A stretch of DNA of 64,000 nucleotides, from positions 62,001-126,000 of the forward strand of contig NZ_CADEAR010000011.1 in the NCBI RefSeq assembly GCF_902825325.1, given 5' to 3'. This stretch comes from Brucella tritici. GTDB taxonomy: Bacteria > Pseudomonadota > Alphaproteobacteria > Rhizobiales > Rhizobiaceae. Below the pieces are notes generated by a model. The model was not told where the DNA came from. It made no database searches and saw only the letters and a program-made list of their open reading frames with translations. The translations under genes and the position numbers were made by a program. Positions 26,272 through 35,854 of the stretch are shown in pieces (the first letter of the stretch is position 1; each line of letters starts with the position of its first letter).

Positions 26272-27279
26272 ATGGCAGTTCGCGTCGCAATTAACGGTTT
26301 TGGCCGCATCGGCCGCAACATCCTTCGTGCCATCGTCGAGTCGGGCCGCACCGATATTCAGGTCGTCGCCATCAACGATCTCGGCCCGGTCGAAACCAAT
26401 GCGCATCTTCTGCGTTATGACAGCGTTCATGGCCGTTTCCCCAAGGAAGTAAAGGTTGCCGGCGACACCATCGACGTCGGCTATGGCCCGATCAAGGTTC
26501 ATGCCGTCCGCAACCCGGCTGAACTGCCGTGGAAGGAAGAAGGCGTCGATATCGCTCTGGAATGCACCGGTATCTTCACCTCGCGCGACAAGGCGGCACT
26601 TCACCTTGAAGCTGGTGCAAAGCGCGTCATCGTTTCGGCTCCTGCCGATGGCGCCGACCTCACTGTCGTCTATGGCGTCAACCACGACAAGCTGACCAAG
26701 GACCATCTGGTCATCTCCAACGCTTCGTGCACCACCAACTGCCTTGCACCGGTGGCTCAGGTTCTCAACGATGCAATCGGCATCGAAAAGGGCTTCATGA
26801 CCACGATCCACTCCTATACGGGCGACCAGCCAACGCTGGACACCATGCATAAGGATCTTTACCGCGCTCGCGCAGCAGCCCTCTCCATGATCCCGACTTC
26901 GACAGGCGCAGCCAAGGCTGTCGGCCTCGTTCTGCCGGAATTGAAGGGCAAGCTCGACGGCGTTGCCATCCGCGTTCCGACCCCGAACGTCTCGGTCGTC
27001 GACCTGACCTTCATCGCCAAGCGCGAAACGACTGTCGATGAAGTCAACAACGCGATCCGTGCAGCCGCCAATGGCCGCCTCAAGGGTATCCTCGGCTACA
27101 CCGACGAGAAGCTCGTCTCGCACGACTTCAACCACGACTCCCATTCCTCTGTCTTCCACACGGACCAGACCAAGGTCATGGAAGGCACCATGGTTCGCAT
27201 CCTGTCGTGGTATGACAACGAGTGGGGCTTCTCCAGCCGTATGGGCGATACCGCTGTCGCCTTCGGCAAGCTGATTTAA
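26272..27279 (+). CDS. gap: Glyceraldehyde-3-phosphate dehydrogenase
   Basis: This is a type I NAD-dependent GAPDH of glycolysis and gluconeogenesis. The 335-residue protein begins with the Rossmann motif [16 protein letters not shown] and has the active-site [12 protein letters not shown] (catalytic Cys near 153). The catalytic His lies in IHSYTGDQ and the substrate loop in [14 protein letters not shown]1089 gene follows 10 bases later, then pgk, so gap-DUF1089-pgk probably form one transcript. Confidence 0.97.
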   Translation: MAVRVAINGFGRIGRNILRAIVESGRTDIQVVAINDLGPVETNAHLLRYDSVHGRFPKEVKVAGDTIDVGYGPIKVHAVRNPAELPWKEEGVDIALECTGIFTSRDKAALHLEAGAKRVIVSAPADGADLTVVYGVNHDKLTKDHLVISNASCTTNCLAPVAQVLNDAIGIEKGFMTTIHSYTGDQPTLDTMHKDLYRARAAALSMIPTSTGAAKAVGLVLPELKGKLDGVAIRVPTPNVSVVDLTFIAKRETTVDEVNNAIRAAANGRLKGILGYTDEKLVSHDFNHDSHSSVFHTDQTKVMEGTMVRILSWYDNEWGFSSRMGDTAVAFGKLI

Positions 27280-27289
27280 GCTTCTGATC

Positions 27290-27859
27290 ATGTTTCGAGC
27301 CCTTCTCCCCACCGTTGCGCGCTGGCGTCAGCTGGAAGGAGAAGGGCTCGAACATCTCAGTATCGGCCCCACCGGCCGCACGATCCGTGCCGAAAGCGTG
27401 GTGATTGGCGACCGCGGAGGCAACCCCTATGGCGTGCGCTACAGCATCGACTGCAACAGCGCCTGGCATGTCCTCCATTTCCTGATCGAAACCACAGCCG
27501 GAAATCGTCTGGAGCTTGTTTCCGACGGCGACGGCCGCTGGAGCACGATGGCTGGCGATGCATTGCCCGAGTTCGATGGCTGCATCGATATTGATCTGGC
27601 AGGAACGCCCTTCACCAACACGCTGCCCATCCGCCGCCTTGGCCTCACACCGGAAAGCGGCACCATTCAGCTCGACATGCTTTACGTGCCGTTCGATAAT
27701 TTCCGTCCCTTGCGCGACCAGCAGCGCTATACCTGTATCGAGGAAGGCAGGCGCTACCGCTACGAAGCGGCGGACCGTTCCTTCACCGCCGAATTGCCCG
27801 TCGACGAGGACGGGCTTATTACCGACTATCCAACCCTTTTCCGGCGCCTACCTGTTTGA
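27290..27859 (+). CDS. Putative glycolipid-binding protein (DUF1089 family)
   Basis: The 189-residue soluble protein matches the DUF1089/putative glycolipid-binding family by its WRQLEGEGLEHLSI start, the AESVVIGDRGGNPYGVRYSI segment and the late LDMLYVPFDNFRPLRDQQRYTC. No catalytic motif or signal peptide is seen. The unusual point is its place between gap and pgk, 10 bases after gap and 48 before pgk, so it must be co-expressed with glycolysis. Function in this setting is unknown. Confidence 0.78.
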   Translation: MFRALLPTVARWRQLEGEGLEHLSIGPTGRTIRAESVVIGDRGGNPYGVRYSIDCNSAWHVLHFLIETTAGNRLELVSDGDGRWSTMAGDALPEFDGCIDIDLAGTPFTNTLPIRRLGLTPESGTIQLDMLYVPFDNFRPLRDQQRYTCIEEGRRYRYEAADRSFTAELPVDEDGLITDYPTLFRRLPV

Positions 27860-27907
27860 GCACCCCTGCTCCACCGGCACCCGAAAGACAGTTCTGGGAG
27901 AAAAATC

Positions 27908-29098
27908 ATGAGTTTCCGCACTCTCGATGATGCCGACGTCAAATCCAAGCGCGTACTGGTCCGCGTCGACCTCAACGTGCCGATGGCAAATGGCGAAGTC
28001 ACCGACCTGACCCGCATCGAGCGCATCGTTCCGACCATTGCCGAACTGTCGAAAAAGGGCGCCAAGGTCATCCTGCTCGCCCATTTCGGTCGCCCCAAAG
28101 GCGTTGCTTCGGACGAGAATTCATTGAAGCATGTTGTGAAACCGCTCGCCAAGGTACTTGGACACGGTGTCCATTTCGCCGAAGACTGCATCGGCGACAA
28201 GGCCAAGGCTGCCGTCGATGCGCTGAAGGACGGCGATGTTCTGCTTCTGGAAAATACCCGTTTCCACAAGGGCGAGGAAAAGAACGATCCGGAATTCGTC
28301 GCGGCTCTGGCCGCCAATGGCGATCTTTATGTGAACGACGCTTTTTCCGCCGCTCACCGCGCCCATGCCTCGACCGAAGGTCTGGCTCATGTCCTGCCCG
28401 CTTATGCAGGTCGCGCCATGCAGGCCGAACTTGAAGCGCTCGAAAAGGGTCTCGGCGATCCGGCTCGCCCGGTAGTGGCCATCGTCGGCGGTGCCAAGGT
28501 TTCGACCAAGCTCGACCTCCTGTCGAACCTGATCGAAAAGGTCGATGCACTCGTCATCGGCGGCGGCATGGCCAATACATTCCTTGCTGCGCAGGGACAC
28601 GATGTCGGCAAATCGCTCTGCGAACATGAGCTGGCCCATACCGCTCGCGAAATCATGGCCAAAGCAGAAACCACGAAATGCGCAATCATCCTGCCAGTCG
28701 ATGCCGTGGTTGGCTGGCACTTCGCAGCCGATACGCCGAACAAGACCTATGGAGTCGATTCGGTTCCAAGCGACGGCATGATTCTCGATGCCGGAGCACT
28801 TTCGACCGATCTGATCGCTTCGGCCATTGATGACGCAGCTACGCTTGTCTGGAACGGTCCGCTTGGTGCGTTCGAACTGCGTCCATTCGATGCTGCTACG
28901 GTCAAGACCGCAAAGCATGTCGCCGCCCGCACCAAGGCGGGCAAGCTGGTTTCGGTCGGCGGCGGTGGCGATACCGTCGCGGCCCTCAATCATGCTGGCG
29001 TGGCCGACGACTTCACTTACATCTCGACCGCGGGCGGCGCTTTCCTCGAATGGATGGAAGGCAAGCCGCTCCCGGGCGTCGATGTGCTGAAGAAGTAA
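27908..29098 (+). CDS. pgk: Phosphoglycerate kinase
   Basis: PGK transfers phosphate between 1,3-bisphosphoglycerate and ADP. The 396-residue protein has [18 protein letters not shown] near the N-terminus, the substrate-binding [19 protein letters not shown] (about 198-209) and the C-terminal nucleotide-binding [12 protein letters not shown]. It has GGGAG upstream of ATG and ends at a strong terminator shared with the convergent sugar dehydrogenase. Confidence 0.97.
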   Translation: MSFRTLDDADVKSKRVLVRVDLNVPMANGEVTDLTRIERIVPTIAELSKKGAKVILLAHFGRPKGVASDENSLKHVVKPLAKVLGHGVHFAEDCIGDKAKAAVDALKDGDVLLLENTRFHKGEEKNDPEFVAALAANGDLYVNDAFSAAHRAHASTEGLAHVLPAYAGRAMQAELEALEKGLGDPARPVVAIVGGAKVSTKLDLLSNLIEKVDALVIGGGMANTFLAAQGHDVGKSLCEHELAHTAREIMAKAETTKCAIILPVDAVVGWHFAADTPNKTYGVDSVPSDGMILDAGALSTDLIASAIDDAATLVWNGPLGAFELRPFDAATVKTAKHVAARTKAGKLVSVGGGGDTVAALNHAGVADDFTYISTAGGAFLEWMEGKPLPGVDVLKK

Positions 29099-29119
29099 TG
29101 CGATAAATCATGTTCACAT

Positions 29120-29148
29120 AAGCCCGGTTGATACCGGGCTTATTTTTT
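29120..29148. terminator. pgk terminator, overlapping the convergent gene's stop
   Basis: AAGCCCGGT-tgat-ACCGGGCTT followed by ATTTTTT. The stop codon of the minus-strand sugar dehydrogenase (29140-29142) lies at the base of the stem. Confidence 0.88.
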
Positions 29149-30288
29149 GGGCGTCAGCTTCAGGAGGCGTCCCGGATTGTCATCCTCGATCAGCCAGATG
29201 GCCCCGTCGGGGCCGACAGCAACATCGCGGATACGGTTTTCCATTTCAAAGCGCTCGGCTTCGTCCGCCTTGCCGTCCTTATCGATCACGACACGCACCA
29301 GCGACATGACCGAAAGCCCTCCGATCAAAGCCGAACCGCGCCATTCGGAGAACATGTCTCCCTCGTAAAAGGCAAGCCCGGCGGGAGCGATAACCGGCGT
29401 CCAGTACACCAATGGCGGTTCGAATTCGGGGCGTGTACTATGGCGCGGGATCGGCCTGCCGCTATAGTTGTCGCCATTGGAAACAACAGGCCAGCCATAA
29501 TTGAGACCGGGCTTGATGAGGTTGAACTCGTCGCCGCCGCGCGGCCCCATCTCGTGCTCCCACAGTTTTCCGTCTGGACCGAAGGCCAGCCCATACGGGT
29601 TGCGATGACCAGTCGACCAGGTCAGTGCCCGCACACCTTCCGCGTCAGCATGCGGATTATCCTTGGGCACGGAACCATCCAGATTCATGCGCAAAATTTT
29701 ACCCATTGGAGCCGCATCATCCTGCGCGGTTGCAGGCAACATACGGTCACCGACCGAAAAGAACAGATGCTTGCCGTCCGGCGCAAATGCAATAATGCCG
29801 CCCGGCTGTCCACCGCGCGCCGCCGCATCCTGTTTCCAGATCGTGGTCTTGTCCTTCAGCGCTGCCTTGCCGTCACCTTCTTCCAGCACAGCACGTGCCA
29901 GAACGACGCTGCTGCCATTCTTCGCCGGTTCGTTATAGGAAAAATAGACTGCCTTGCTTTTTTCGAAATCCGGTGCAGGCGCAATATCAAGAAGACCGTT
30001 CTGGCCACTGAATACCACTTTCGGCACACCACCAACGGCGGTCTTGTCGCCCGATTGCGTGACGATGAAAATCTTTCCACCCTTCTCCGTCAATAAAAGT
30101 CTGCCATCGGGCAGAAAGGCGATAGCCCATGGCGTATCGAATTCGGCGACCGGGGTTGCTGTAAACGGCGCATTAGCTTTGGCCTGCCTGCCGCCGGCAT
30201 TGATGCTCCCGGCCGAAACATCCAGCACCGGCAGGGCAACCATCGATGCGGCCAGAACAAGCGGCAGGCTCAAAAGGGCTCGTCGCAT
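29140..30288 (-). CDS. PQQ-dependent aldose sugar dehydrogenase, periplasmic
   Basis: The 382-residue protein has a signal peptide (RRALLSLPLVLAASMVALPVL) and the beta-propeller of the soluble glucose/aldose dehydrogenase family. Motifs include FDTPWAIAFLPDGRLLLTEK near 50-69, STGHRNPYGLAFGPDGKLWE, and HEMGPRGGDEFNLI with its PQQ and calcium contacts. It would oxidise aldoses in the periplasm using PQQ. No PQQ synthesis genes are in the window. It is divergent from fba and convergent with pgk. Confidence 0.9.
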   Translation of the reverse strand: MRRALLSLPLVLAASMVALPVLDVSAGSINAGGRQAKANAPFTATPVAEFDTPWAIAFLPDGRLLLTEKGGKIFIVTQSGDKTAVGGVPKVVFSGQNGLLDIAPAPDFEKSKAVYFSYNEPAKNGSSVVLARAVLEEGDGKAALKDKTTIWKQDAAARGGQPGGIIAFAPDGKHLFFSVGDRMLPATAQDDAAPMGKILRMNLDGSVPKDNPHADAEGVRALTWSTGHRNPYGLAFGPDGKLWEHEMGPRGGDEFNLIKPGLNYGWPVVSNGDNYSGRPIPRHSTRPEFEPPLVYWTPVIAPAGLAFYEGDMFSEWRGSALIGGLSVMSLVRVVIDKDGKADEAERFEMENRIRDVAVGPDGAIWLIEDDNPGRLLKLTPKK

Positions 30289-30419
30289 ATCTCCTCCTCA
30301 AATCTGGACAACCGAGAACAAGCCAGGTTTTCTCAGCGGTTTCTTACATGGGGTTTGAGACGCGGATATCAAAACGGGTTTCGGCAAAAACTGCGATAGC
30401 CAGTTCGACTGGTCTAAAC

Positions 30420-30441
30420 CGTTTGAAAAATATTTCAAACG
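30420..30441. promoter_or_regulatory. 22-bp palindrome upstream of fba
   Basis: CGTTTGAAA-AATA-TTTCAAACG is a perfect 9-bp inverted repeat in the fba/sugar dehydrogenase intergenic region, 72 bases before the fba ATG. It looks like a repressor operator. The regulator is unknown. Confidence 0.5.
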
Positions 30442-30512
30442 TTTCAATGACTTGCGCTCGCCACAGTTTTAACCAACACTCCCTCATCGCCTTGATAGAA
30501 GGAGCATTGCAT

Positions 30513-31538
30513 ATGACTGAACGTCTTGAAGATATTGCGATTGCACTGGTGGCGGCAGGAAAAGGTATTCTCGCCGCCGACGAAAGCTCGGGCACCATCA
30601 AGAAGCGCTTTGACGCCATCCCCCTCGCCTCGACGGAGGAAACGCGCCGCGACTATCGCGAAATGCTGTTTCGCTCTGACGACGCGATGAAGAACTATAT
30701 TTCGGGCGTCATTCTCTATGATGAAACCATAAGGCAGAAGGCCAAGGATGGTACACCGCTTGTTGAAATCATCCGCAAGGCAGGGGCCATTCCCGGCATC
30801 AAGGTCGATGCGGGCGCAAAGCCGCTAGCAGGCTTCGAAGGTGAAACCATCACAGAGGGGCTGGACGGTCTACGGGAACGGCTTGCCGAATATTACGGCC
30901 TTGGTGCGCGTTTCGCCAAATGGCGCGCGGTGATTTCCATTTCGGACGGCCTGCCCACATGGGGCGCGGTGAAACAGAATGCCCAGACCCTCGCACGCTA
31001 CGCGGCGCTTTGCCAGGAGGCGAACATCGTCCCCATTGTCGAACCGGAAGTGTTGATGGACGGCAAGCCGGGCAATCACACAATCGACCGTTGTTACGAA
31101 GTGACGGAATGGGTTCTGAAAACCGTCTTTACCGAACTCCACGATGCCCGCGTCAGGCTGGAAGGCATGATCCTCAAGCCAAACATGGTCATTGACGGCA
31201 AGAACGCCCGTAAGGCTTCCGTCGAGGAAGTGGCGGAGAAAACTGTACGCTGCTTCCGCAATACGGTCCCGGCAGCGGTGCCCGGCATCGCCTTCCTTTC
31301 TGGAGGCCAGACCGGCGAGGAAGCGACAGCCCATCTTTCCGCGATGAATGCAGGCTTCGACATGCCATGGAAAATGACCTTTTCCTATGGCCGTGCCCTG
31401 CAGGCGGCAGCACTGGAAGCCTGGAGCGGCAAGGATGAAAACATAGCTGCCGGTCAGCGCGCTTTCGCACATCGGGCAAAGATGAACGGTCTGGCTGCAA
31501 CCGGCGGCTGGAAAAAAGATCTCGAAAAAGCAGCCTGA
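30513..31538 (+). CDS. fba: Fructose-bisphosphate aldolase, class I
   Basis: This is the Schiff-base aldolase of glycolysis and gluconeogenesis. The start at 30513 has GGAG upstream and gives a 341-residue class I protein with the N-terminal GKGILAADESSGTIKKRF and IVPIVEPEVLMDGKPG. LEGMILKPNMVI carries the Schiff-base Lys, and AFLSGGQTGEEATAHLSAMN binds phosphate. Class I aldolase is the usual rhizobial form. A palindrome upstream may be its operator, and a terminator follows. Confidence 0.95.
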   Translation: MTERLEDIAIALVAAGKGILAADESSGTIKKRFDAIPLASTEETRRDYREMLFRSDDAMKNYISGVILYDETIRQKAKDGTPLVEIIRKAGAIPGIKVDAGAKPLAGFEGETITEGLDGLRERLAEYYGLGARFAKWRAVISISDGLPTWGAVKQNAQTLARYAALCQEANIVPIVEPEVLMDGKPGNHTIDRCYEVTEWVLKTVFTELHDARVRLEGMILKPNMVIDGKNARKASVEEVAEKTVRCFRNTVPAAVPGIAFLSGGQTGEEATAHLSAMNAGFDMPWKMTFSYGRALQAAALEAWSGKDENIAAGQRAFAHRAKMNGLAATGGWKKDLEKAA

Positions 31539-31555
31539 CTTGCCTTGAAAAACAA

Positions 31556-31584
31556 GAGCCCGGCCATTTCAGCCGGGCTTTTCG
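31556..31584. terminator. fba terminator
   Basis: AGCCCGGC-catttca-GCCGGGCT followed by TTTCG, 18 bases after fba. It lies immediately past the stop of the small gene on the other strand. Confidence 0.82.
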
Positions 31585-31749
31585 TCAGCCTTCGTGCAGG
31601 TGGAATCCTACCGCTAGTGCCATGATCAATATGGCAATGGCTGCGATCTTCCAGCAATCGCCGCGCCGCTTCAGGCCCGGCAGGCCAAGCGGTTTGATGA
31701 TGTGCAGTCCCATCAAAAGAACAAGCAGCATAGGCAGGATTTTTGTCAC
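31585..31749 (-). CDS. Small two-helix membrane protein
   Basis: A 54-residue frame starts with GTG (31749) after a good GAGGTGA ribosome-binding site. It encodes ILPMLLVLLMGLHIIKPLG, a short basic loop with GLKRRGDCWK, then IAAIAILIMALAVGF and a polar end. Two hydrophobic helices joined by a positively charged loop imply a small inner-membrane hairpin protein. I recognise the pattern LGLPGLKRR-D-WKIA from small conserved hypothetical proteins of rhizobia. No function is known to me. It is convergent with fba and divergent from prpE. Confidence 0.7.
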   Translation of the reverse strand: MTKILPMLLVLLMGLHIIKPLGLPGLKRRGDCWKIAAIAILIMALAVGFHLHEG

Positions 31750-32031
31750 AAATCACCTCTCTGCCTCCTTGTGGCGCAGACGGGCCATCGCTGCAAGACG
31801 CCTGCGTCAGACAAAGCCGTTTACACGGTCGCTTTTGGCAAAGCTTGATCTTCATCTTAAGTTTCATGGACGGGTCGCCGTCCAGCGGCGTAAACTGCAT
31901 GTGGAGGTGACAAAAGCGCATGGAGGAGATGGACCGGAACAGGTCGATCTTGCGTTTTCGTCAGCAGACTAATCACGACGCGACAACCACCCATCAGGGT
32001 GGACATTGCGCGTGCTTCTGGGAGGAAGAGC

Positions 32032-33942
32032 ATGACTTCGAAATATGCCGAAACCTATGCCGCATGGCAGACCGATCCTGAACGCTTCTGGGCAGAAGCG
32101 GCGCAGGCAATCGACTGGTTCACGCCATGGGACCAGGTTTTTGCGGGCGACGAAGGTGTCTATGGACGCTGGTTCAAGGGTGCTGAGTGCAACACCTGTT
32201 ACAATGCGCTCGACCGCCATGTCGCCAACGGGCGTGGTGAACAGGTGGCGCTCATCTATGAAAGCCCTGTCACCGGTAAGGTGCGCAAATTCACTTATCG
32301 CGAACTGCTGGAAGAAGTGGAAGCGCTCTCCGCCGTCATGCTCGACAATGGCGTGTCGAAAGGCGACCGCGTTCTCATCTATATGCCGATGGTTCCCGAA
32401 GCGGCTGTCGCCATGCTGGCATCGGCCCGTATCGGTGCCGTCCATTCCGTTGTCTTCGGCGGATTTGCCGCTAATGAGCTCGCAACCCGTATCGACGACG
32501 CCAAGCCTGTGATGATTATCGCTGGTTCCTGCGGTATCGAGCCTGCCCGCATCGTGCCTTATCAGGCCATGCTCGATAAGGCGATTTCACTTGCGCATCA
32601 CAAAGTCGATCATTGCATCATATTGCAGCGCGAGCAGCATCGGCACGAACCGGTGGCAGGACGTGACATCGATTATCGCGAGGCCGTCGATGCCGCGCGC
32701 GGCCGTCATGTCCCCTGCACGCCTGTTGATGCCACCGATCCGCTTTACGTGCTCTACACATCCGGCACGACCGGCGAGCCGAAGGGCGTCGTGCGCGACA
32801 ACGGCGGACATATGGTGGCACTTGCCTGGTCCATGAAGAATGTCTTTGGCGTAGAGCCTGGACAGGTATGGTGGGCAGCATCCGATGTCGGCTGGGTCGT
32901 TGGCCATTCCTACATCGTTTATGCACCGCTGATCCATGGTGCGACGACGATCCTGTTCGAAGGCAAGCCCATCGGCACACCGGATGCGGGTACTTACTGG
33001 CGCATCATCGCCGAACACGGCGTCGAGGTGATGTTCACCGCACCGACCGCGCTACGTGCCATCAAAAAGGAAGATGCCGACGGACATTTCGTGCGGCGTC
33101 ACGACCTTTCAAAGTTCCGCGCCCTTTATCTTGCTGGCGAACGCGCCGACCCCGATACGATCCATTGGGCCGAGAACCTGCTGGGTTGCCCGGTGATTGA
33201 TCACTGGTGGCAGACGGAAAGCGGATGGCCGATGGTTGCCAATCCGCTCGGGCTTGGTCTTCTGGAAACCAAATACGGTTCGCCCGCTGTCTGTCTTCCG
33301 GGTTACGATATCCGCGTACTGGACGATGAAGGTCACGAACTTGAGCGCGGCCAGCTCGGGAATGTTCTTATCAAGCTGCCCCTGCCGCCCGGTTGCCTGC
33401 CAACGCTCTGGAATGCCGATGAACGGTTCCGCAAGGCCTATCTGAACGAGTTCCCCGGCTACTATAAAACTGCCGATGCAGGCTATATGGATGAGGACGG
33501 CTATCTCTACATCATGAGCCGCACCGACGACATCATCAATGTCGCTGGCCATCGCCTGTCGACGGGTGCAATGGAGGAGGTGCTTTCCAGCCATCCCGAC
33601 GTTGCCGAGTGTGCTGTGCTTGGCATTTCGGACCCTATGAAGGGACAAGTGCCCTGCGGGTTCCTCGTGCTTAAATCCAATATCGACCGCGACCCGCAAG
33701 AGGTCGAGAAGGAATGTGTCAGCATGGTGCGTGACATCATCGGGCCGGTTGCAGCCTTCCGGCTGGCACTGACCGTAAAACGCCTGCCCAAGACACGATC
33801 CGGCAAAATTCTGCGCTCAACCATTCAAAAGATCGCAGACGGAGAAGAATGGAAAATGCCGGCTACAATTGATGATCCGGCTATTCTGGAAGAAATCAGC
33901 ATCGTCCTGCGCGAGCGCCACACCGGGCTCGCCTTCGCCTGA
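32032..33942 (+). CDS. prpE: Propionyl-CoA synthetase (acyl-CoA synthetase, PrpE type)
   Basis: This AMP-forming enzyme activates propionate (and acetate) to the CoA ester. The start at 32032 has GGAGGA upstream and gives 636 residues. Adenylation motifs are LYTSGTTGEPKGVVRDNGGH (about 249-268; the VRDNGGH end favours PrpE over Acs), DHWWQTESGWP, and YYKTADAGYMDEDGYLYIMSR. The C-terminal TRSGKILRS carries the regulatory lysine acetylated in this family. It is followed after 62 bases by an SDR gene. Confidence 0.9.
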   Translation: MTSKYAETYAAWQTDPERFWAEAAQAIDWFTPWDQVFAGDEGVYGRWFKGAECNTCYNALDRHVANGRGEQVALIYESPVTGKVRKFTYRELLEEVEALSAVMLDNGVSKGDRVLIYMPMVPEAAVAMLASARIGAVHSVVFGGFAANELATRIDDAKPVMIIAGSCGIEPARIVPYQAMLDKAISLAHHKVDHCIILQREQHRHEPVAGRDIDYREAVDAARGRHVPCTPVDATDPLYVLYTSGTTGEPKGVVRDNGGHMVALAWSMKNVFGVEPGQVWWAASDVGWVVGHSYIVYAPLIHGATTILFEGKPIGTPDAGTYWRIIAEHGVEVMFTAPTALRAIKKEDADGHFVRRHDLSKFRALYLAGERADPDTIHWAENLLGCPVIDHWWQTESGWPMVANPLGLGLLETKYGSPAVCLPGYDIRVLDDEGHELERGQLGNVLIKLPLPPGCLPTLWNADERFRKAYLNEFPGYYKTADAGYMDEDGYLYIMSRTDDIINVAGHRLSTGAMEEVLSSHPDVAECAVLGISDPMKGQVPCGFLVLKSNIDRDPQEVEKECVSMVRDIIGPVAAFRLALTVKRLPKTRSGKILRSTIQKIADGEEWKMPATIDDPAILEEISIVLRERHTGLAFA

Positions 33943-34004
33943 TCCTGACGCTATTGACCGGCGGTTTCCGCCGGTCCACTCTCCATGAAAATTGGAGATC
34001 GATC

Positions 34005-34796
34005 ATGCAGTTAGAAGGCAAGGTGGCAATCGTCACCGGCGCTGCCCGCGGTATTGGCTATGCCATAGCAAAGCGCTTCCTGATGGATGGCGCAAGCGTA
34101 GTCCTATCCGACATCGACAACGCCGCCGCCATGCGCGCAGCCAAGGATCTGGAGCAATTCGGCCCGGTTCGCCATATGGCGGCGGATGTGGGCGACAAAC
34201 TCGATGTCCACAATCTCCTGACCTTCACCATCACCAATCTGGGCGAGATCGACATCCTCGTCAACAATGCCGGTATCGTCCATCAGACGGATTTCCTCGA
34301 TTTGAAAGAAGAGGATTTCGACCGCGTCATGAGGGTCAATCTCAAAGGTGCCTTTCTGTGCGGTCAGGCAGTCGCCAGACGTATGGTCGAGAGGGTCGAA
34401 TCGGGTGGCGATCCAGGCACCATCATCAATATGTCGTCAATCAACGCGATCTTCGGTTTGCCGGAACAGCTCGCCTATTCTGTTTCCAAAGGCGGGTTGA
34501 ACCAACTGACACGCACCATGGCAGTAGCACTCGCGCGTTGGGGGATTCGGGTCAATGCGATCGGCCCCGGCTCCATCGAAACCGACATGCTTTCTACCGT
34601 TAACACCGACGCCGATGCCCGCAACAAAATTCTTTCCAGAACGCCGCTCGGTCGTATCGGCCAAGCCTCTGAAATTGCTTCAATCGCGTCGTTTCTGGCA
34701 TCGCTGGATGCGAGCTATGTAACAGGCCAGACCATCTATGCGGATGGCGGGCGCCTGCCCCTCAGCTATACGGCGGCGCCACGCTACAAAGCGTAA
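34005..34796 (+). CDS. Short-chain dehydrogenase/reductase
   Basis: The start at 34005 with GGAGA upstream gives 263 residues and begins QLEGKVAIVTGAARGIGYAIA, the classical Rossmann TGxxxGIG motif. NNAG is near 88-91. The catalytic Ser lies in NMSSINAIFG and the Tyr-Lys pair in YSVSKGG. The C-terminal GQTIYADGGR is typical of classical SDRs. The substrate is not readable. Position after prpE could mean a role in carboxylic acid or sugar use, but a hairpin (33956-33976) lies between the genes. Confidence 0.9.
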   Translation: MQLEGKVAIVTGAARGIGYAIAKRFLMDGASVVLSDIDNAAAMRAAKDLEQFGPVRHMAADVGDKLDVHNLLTFTITNLGEIDILVNNAGIVHQTDFLDLKEEDFDRVMRVNLKGAFLCGQAVARRMVERVESGGDPGTIINMSSINAIFGLPEQLAYSVSKGGLNQLTRTMAVALARWGIRVNAIGPGSIETDMLSTVNTDADARNKILSRTPLGRIGQASEIASIASFLASLDASYVTGQTIYADGGRLPLSYTAAPRYKA

Positions 34797-34841
34797 CGTT
34801 GCGGCTACGCAATATTAGGAAGATAATAAAACAGGACTTCG

Positions 34842-34865
34842 CTCCTGACAGAAAGCTGTCAGGAG
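34842..34865. other. Hairpin in DUF1127 leader
   Basis: CTCCTGACA (34842-34850) pairs with TGTCAGGAG (34857-34865). There is no T-tract, so it is not a standard terminator. It may be a leader structure or the end of the SDR transcript. Confidence 0.4.
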
Positions 34866-34908
34866 GGGTGTGCGATACTGCGTATCCAAGGATGAGGGAG
34901 ATTTCACC

Positions 34909-35094
34909 ATGGCACTCGCAATCGCACCATTGATCGCAGTTTTGAAGGAATATAGGCGCAGATATGACGAACGCCGTCGTTTCATTCGCACCGAACGGGT
35001 GATCGGCCGACTGCCGAACGATTTGCGCAAGGATTTGGGCTGGCCGGATCGCTATCTGGAGCAGCGCAACACCAAATACTGCAACGGAGAATAA
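34909..35094 (+). CDS. DUF1127 small protein
   Basis: The start at 34909, with GGGAGA upstream, gives 61 residues ending with the DUF1127 signature RVIGRLPNDLRKDLGWPDRY after a hydrophobic, then Arg-rich helix (YRRRYDERRRF). Small DUF1127 proteins of rhizobia affect RNA or phosphate/carbon homeostasis and stress responses; the mechanism is unclear. It is six bases upstream of a WYL regulator, likely in one transcript. Confidence 0.85.
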   Translation: MALAIAPLIAVLKEYRRRYDERRRFIRTERVIGRLPNDLRKDLGWPDRYLEQRNTKYCNGE

Positions 35095-35100
35095 ACCGGA

Positions 35101-35802
35101 ATGCGCCGTGCAGACCGCCTTTTCCAGATTGTTCAGCACCTGCGCGGTGGCAGGCTTGTCACCGCGCGCCAGCTTGCGGAACGGCTGGAAGTCTCCGAAC
35201 GTACGATCTATCGTGACATTTCCGATCTGCAGTCGACGGGCGTTCCCATCGACGGCGAAGCCGGTGTCGGCTATATTCTGCGGCAGGGTTTCGAACTCCC
35301 GCCACTCATGTTCACGCGTGATGAAATCGTCGCTCTTGTCGCCGGAGCGCGTCTCATTCGCGCCTGGGGCGGCGTTTCCATGGCGCGTGGCGCGGAAGAG
35401 GCTCTGGTCAAGATCGAAGCCGTCCTGCCCAAGGAAGAGCGCGCCCGCATCACCAGCACCCAGATTCATGCGCCTACGGCCCGCATCAGCATGGACGAAC
35501 GCCGCATCATCGACGCGGTGGAACGCGCCGTCGATCAGGGCAATGTGCTGAATATCCGCTATCGGGATCTGGAATCGCGCGAAAGCGAGCGTGATATTCG
35601 TCCACTGGGACTGTGGTTTTGGGGCAAGGTCTGGACGGTCATCGGCTGGTGCGAATTGCGCAACGCGTTCCGCACGTTTCGCACCGACCGTATCGTCGAA
35701 GCCAGCGACGCTGGTCGCCTCTTCCGGGCTGAACGCGGCAAGACGCTCTCCGATTTCTACCGCCTCATGGAATTGAGCGAATACAACGCCTTTAAAGACT
35801 GA
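35101..35802 (+). CDS. YafY-type HTH/WYL-domain regulator
   Basis: The 233-residue protein starts MRRADRLFQIVQHLRG with a DeoR-like winged helix (about 1-60; TARQLAERLEVSERTIYRDI) and continues with a WYL ligand-sensing domain (about 140-220). In the WYL domain, RPLGLWFWGKVWTVIGWCEL stands in for the usual core. Such regulators sense nucleic acids or small ligands and often control stress genes. It follows the DUF1127 gene by six bases, and its target may be that gene or itself. Confidence 0.9.
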   Translation: MRRADRLFQIVQHLRGGRLVTARQLAERLEVSERTIYRDISDLQSTGVPIDGEAGVGYILRQGFELPPLMFTRDEIVALVAGARLIRAWGGVSMARGAEEALVKIEAVLPKEERARITSTQIHAPTARISMDERRIIDAVERAVDQGNVLNIRYRDLESRESERDIRPLGLWFWGKVWTVIGWCELRNAFRTFRTDRIVEASDAGRLFRAERGKTLSDFYRLMELSEYNAFKD

Positions 35803-35854
35803 CTGCTCCGGCATTACTCCCAAGGCGGCCGCTTGAGCCGGTCCGGCAAGCTGT

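Noticed and set aside
24077-26290. Long 737-residue minus-strand frame across tkt
   Set aside because: It is the antisense shadow of transketolase in GC-rich sequence, with no recognisable motifs or start context. The plus-strand frame has full family motifs.
26251-27312. 353-residue minus-strand frame opposite gap
   Set aside because: Antisense shadow of GAPDH. Composition is unlike a real protein and there is no ribosome-binding site.
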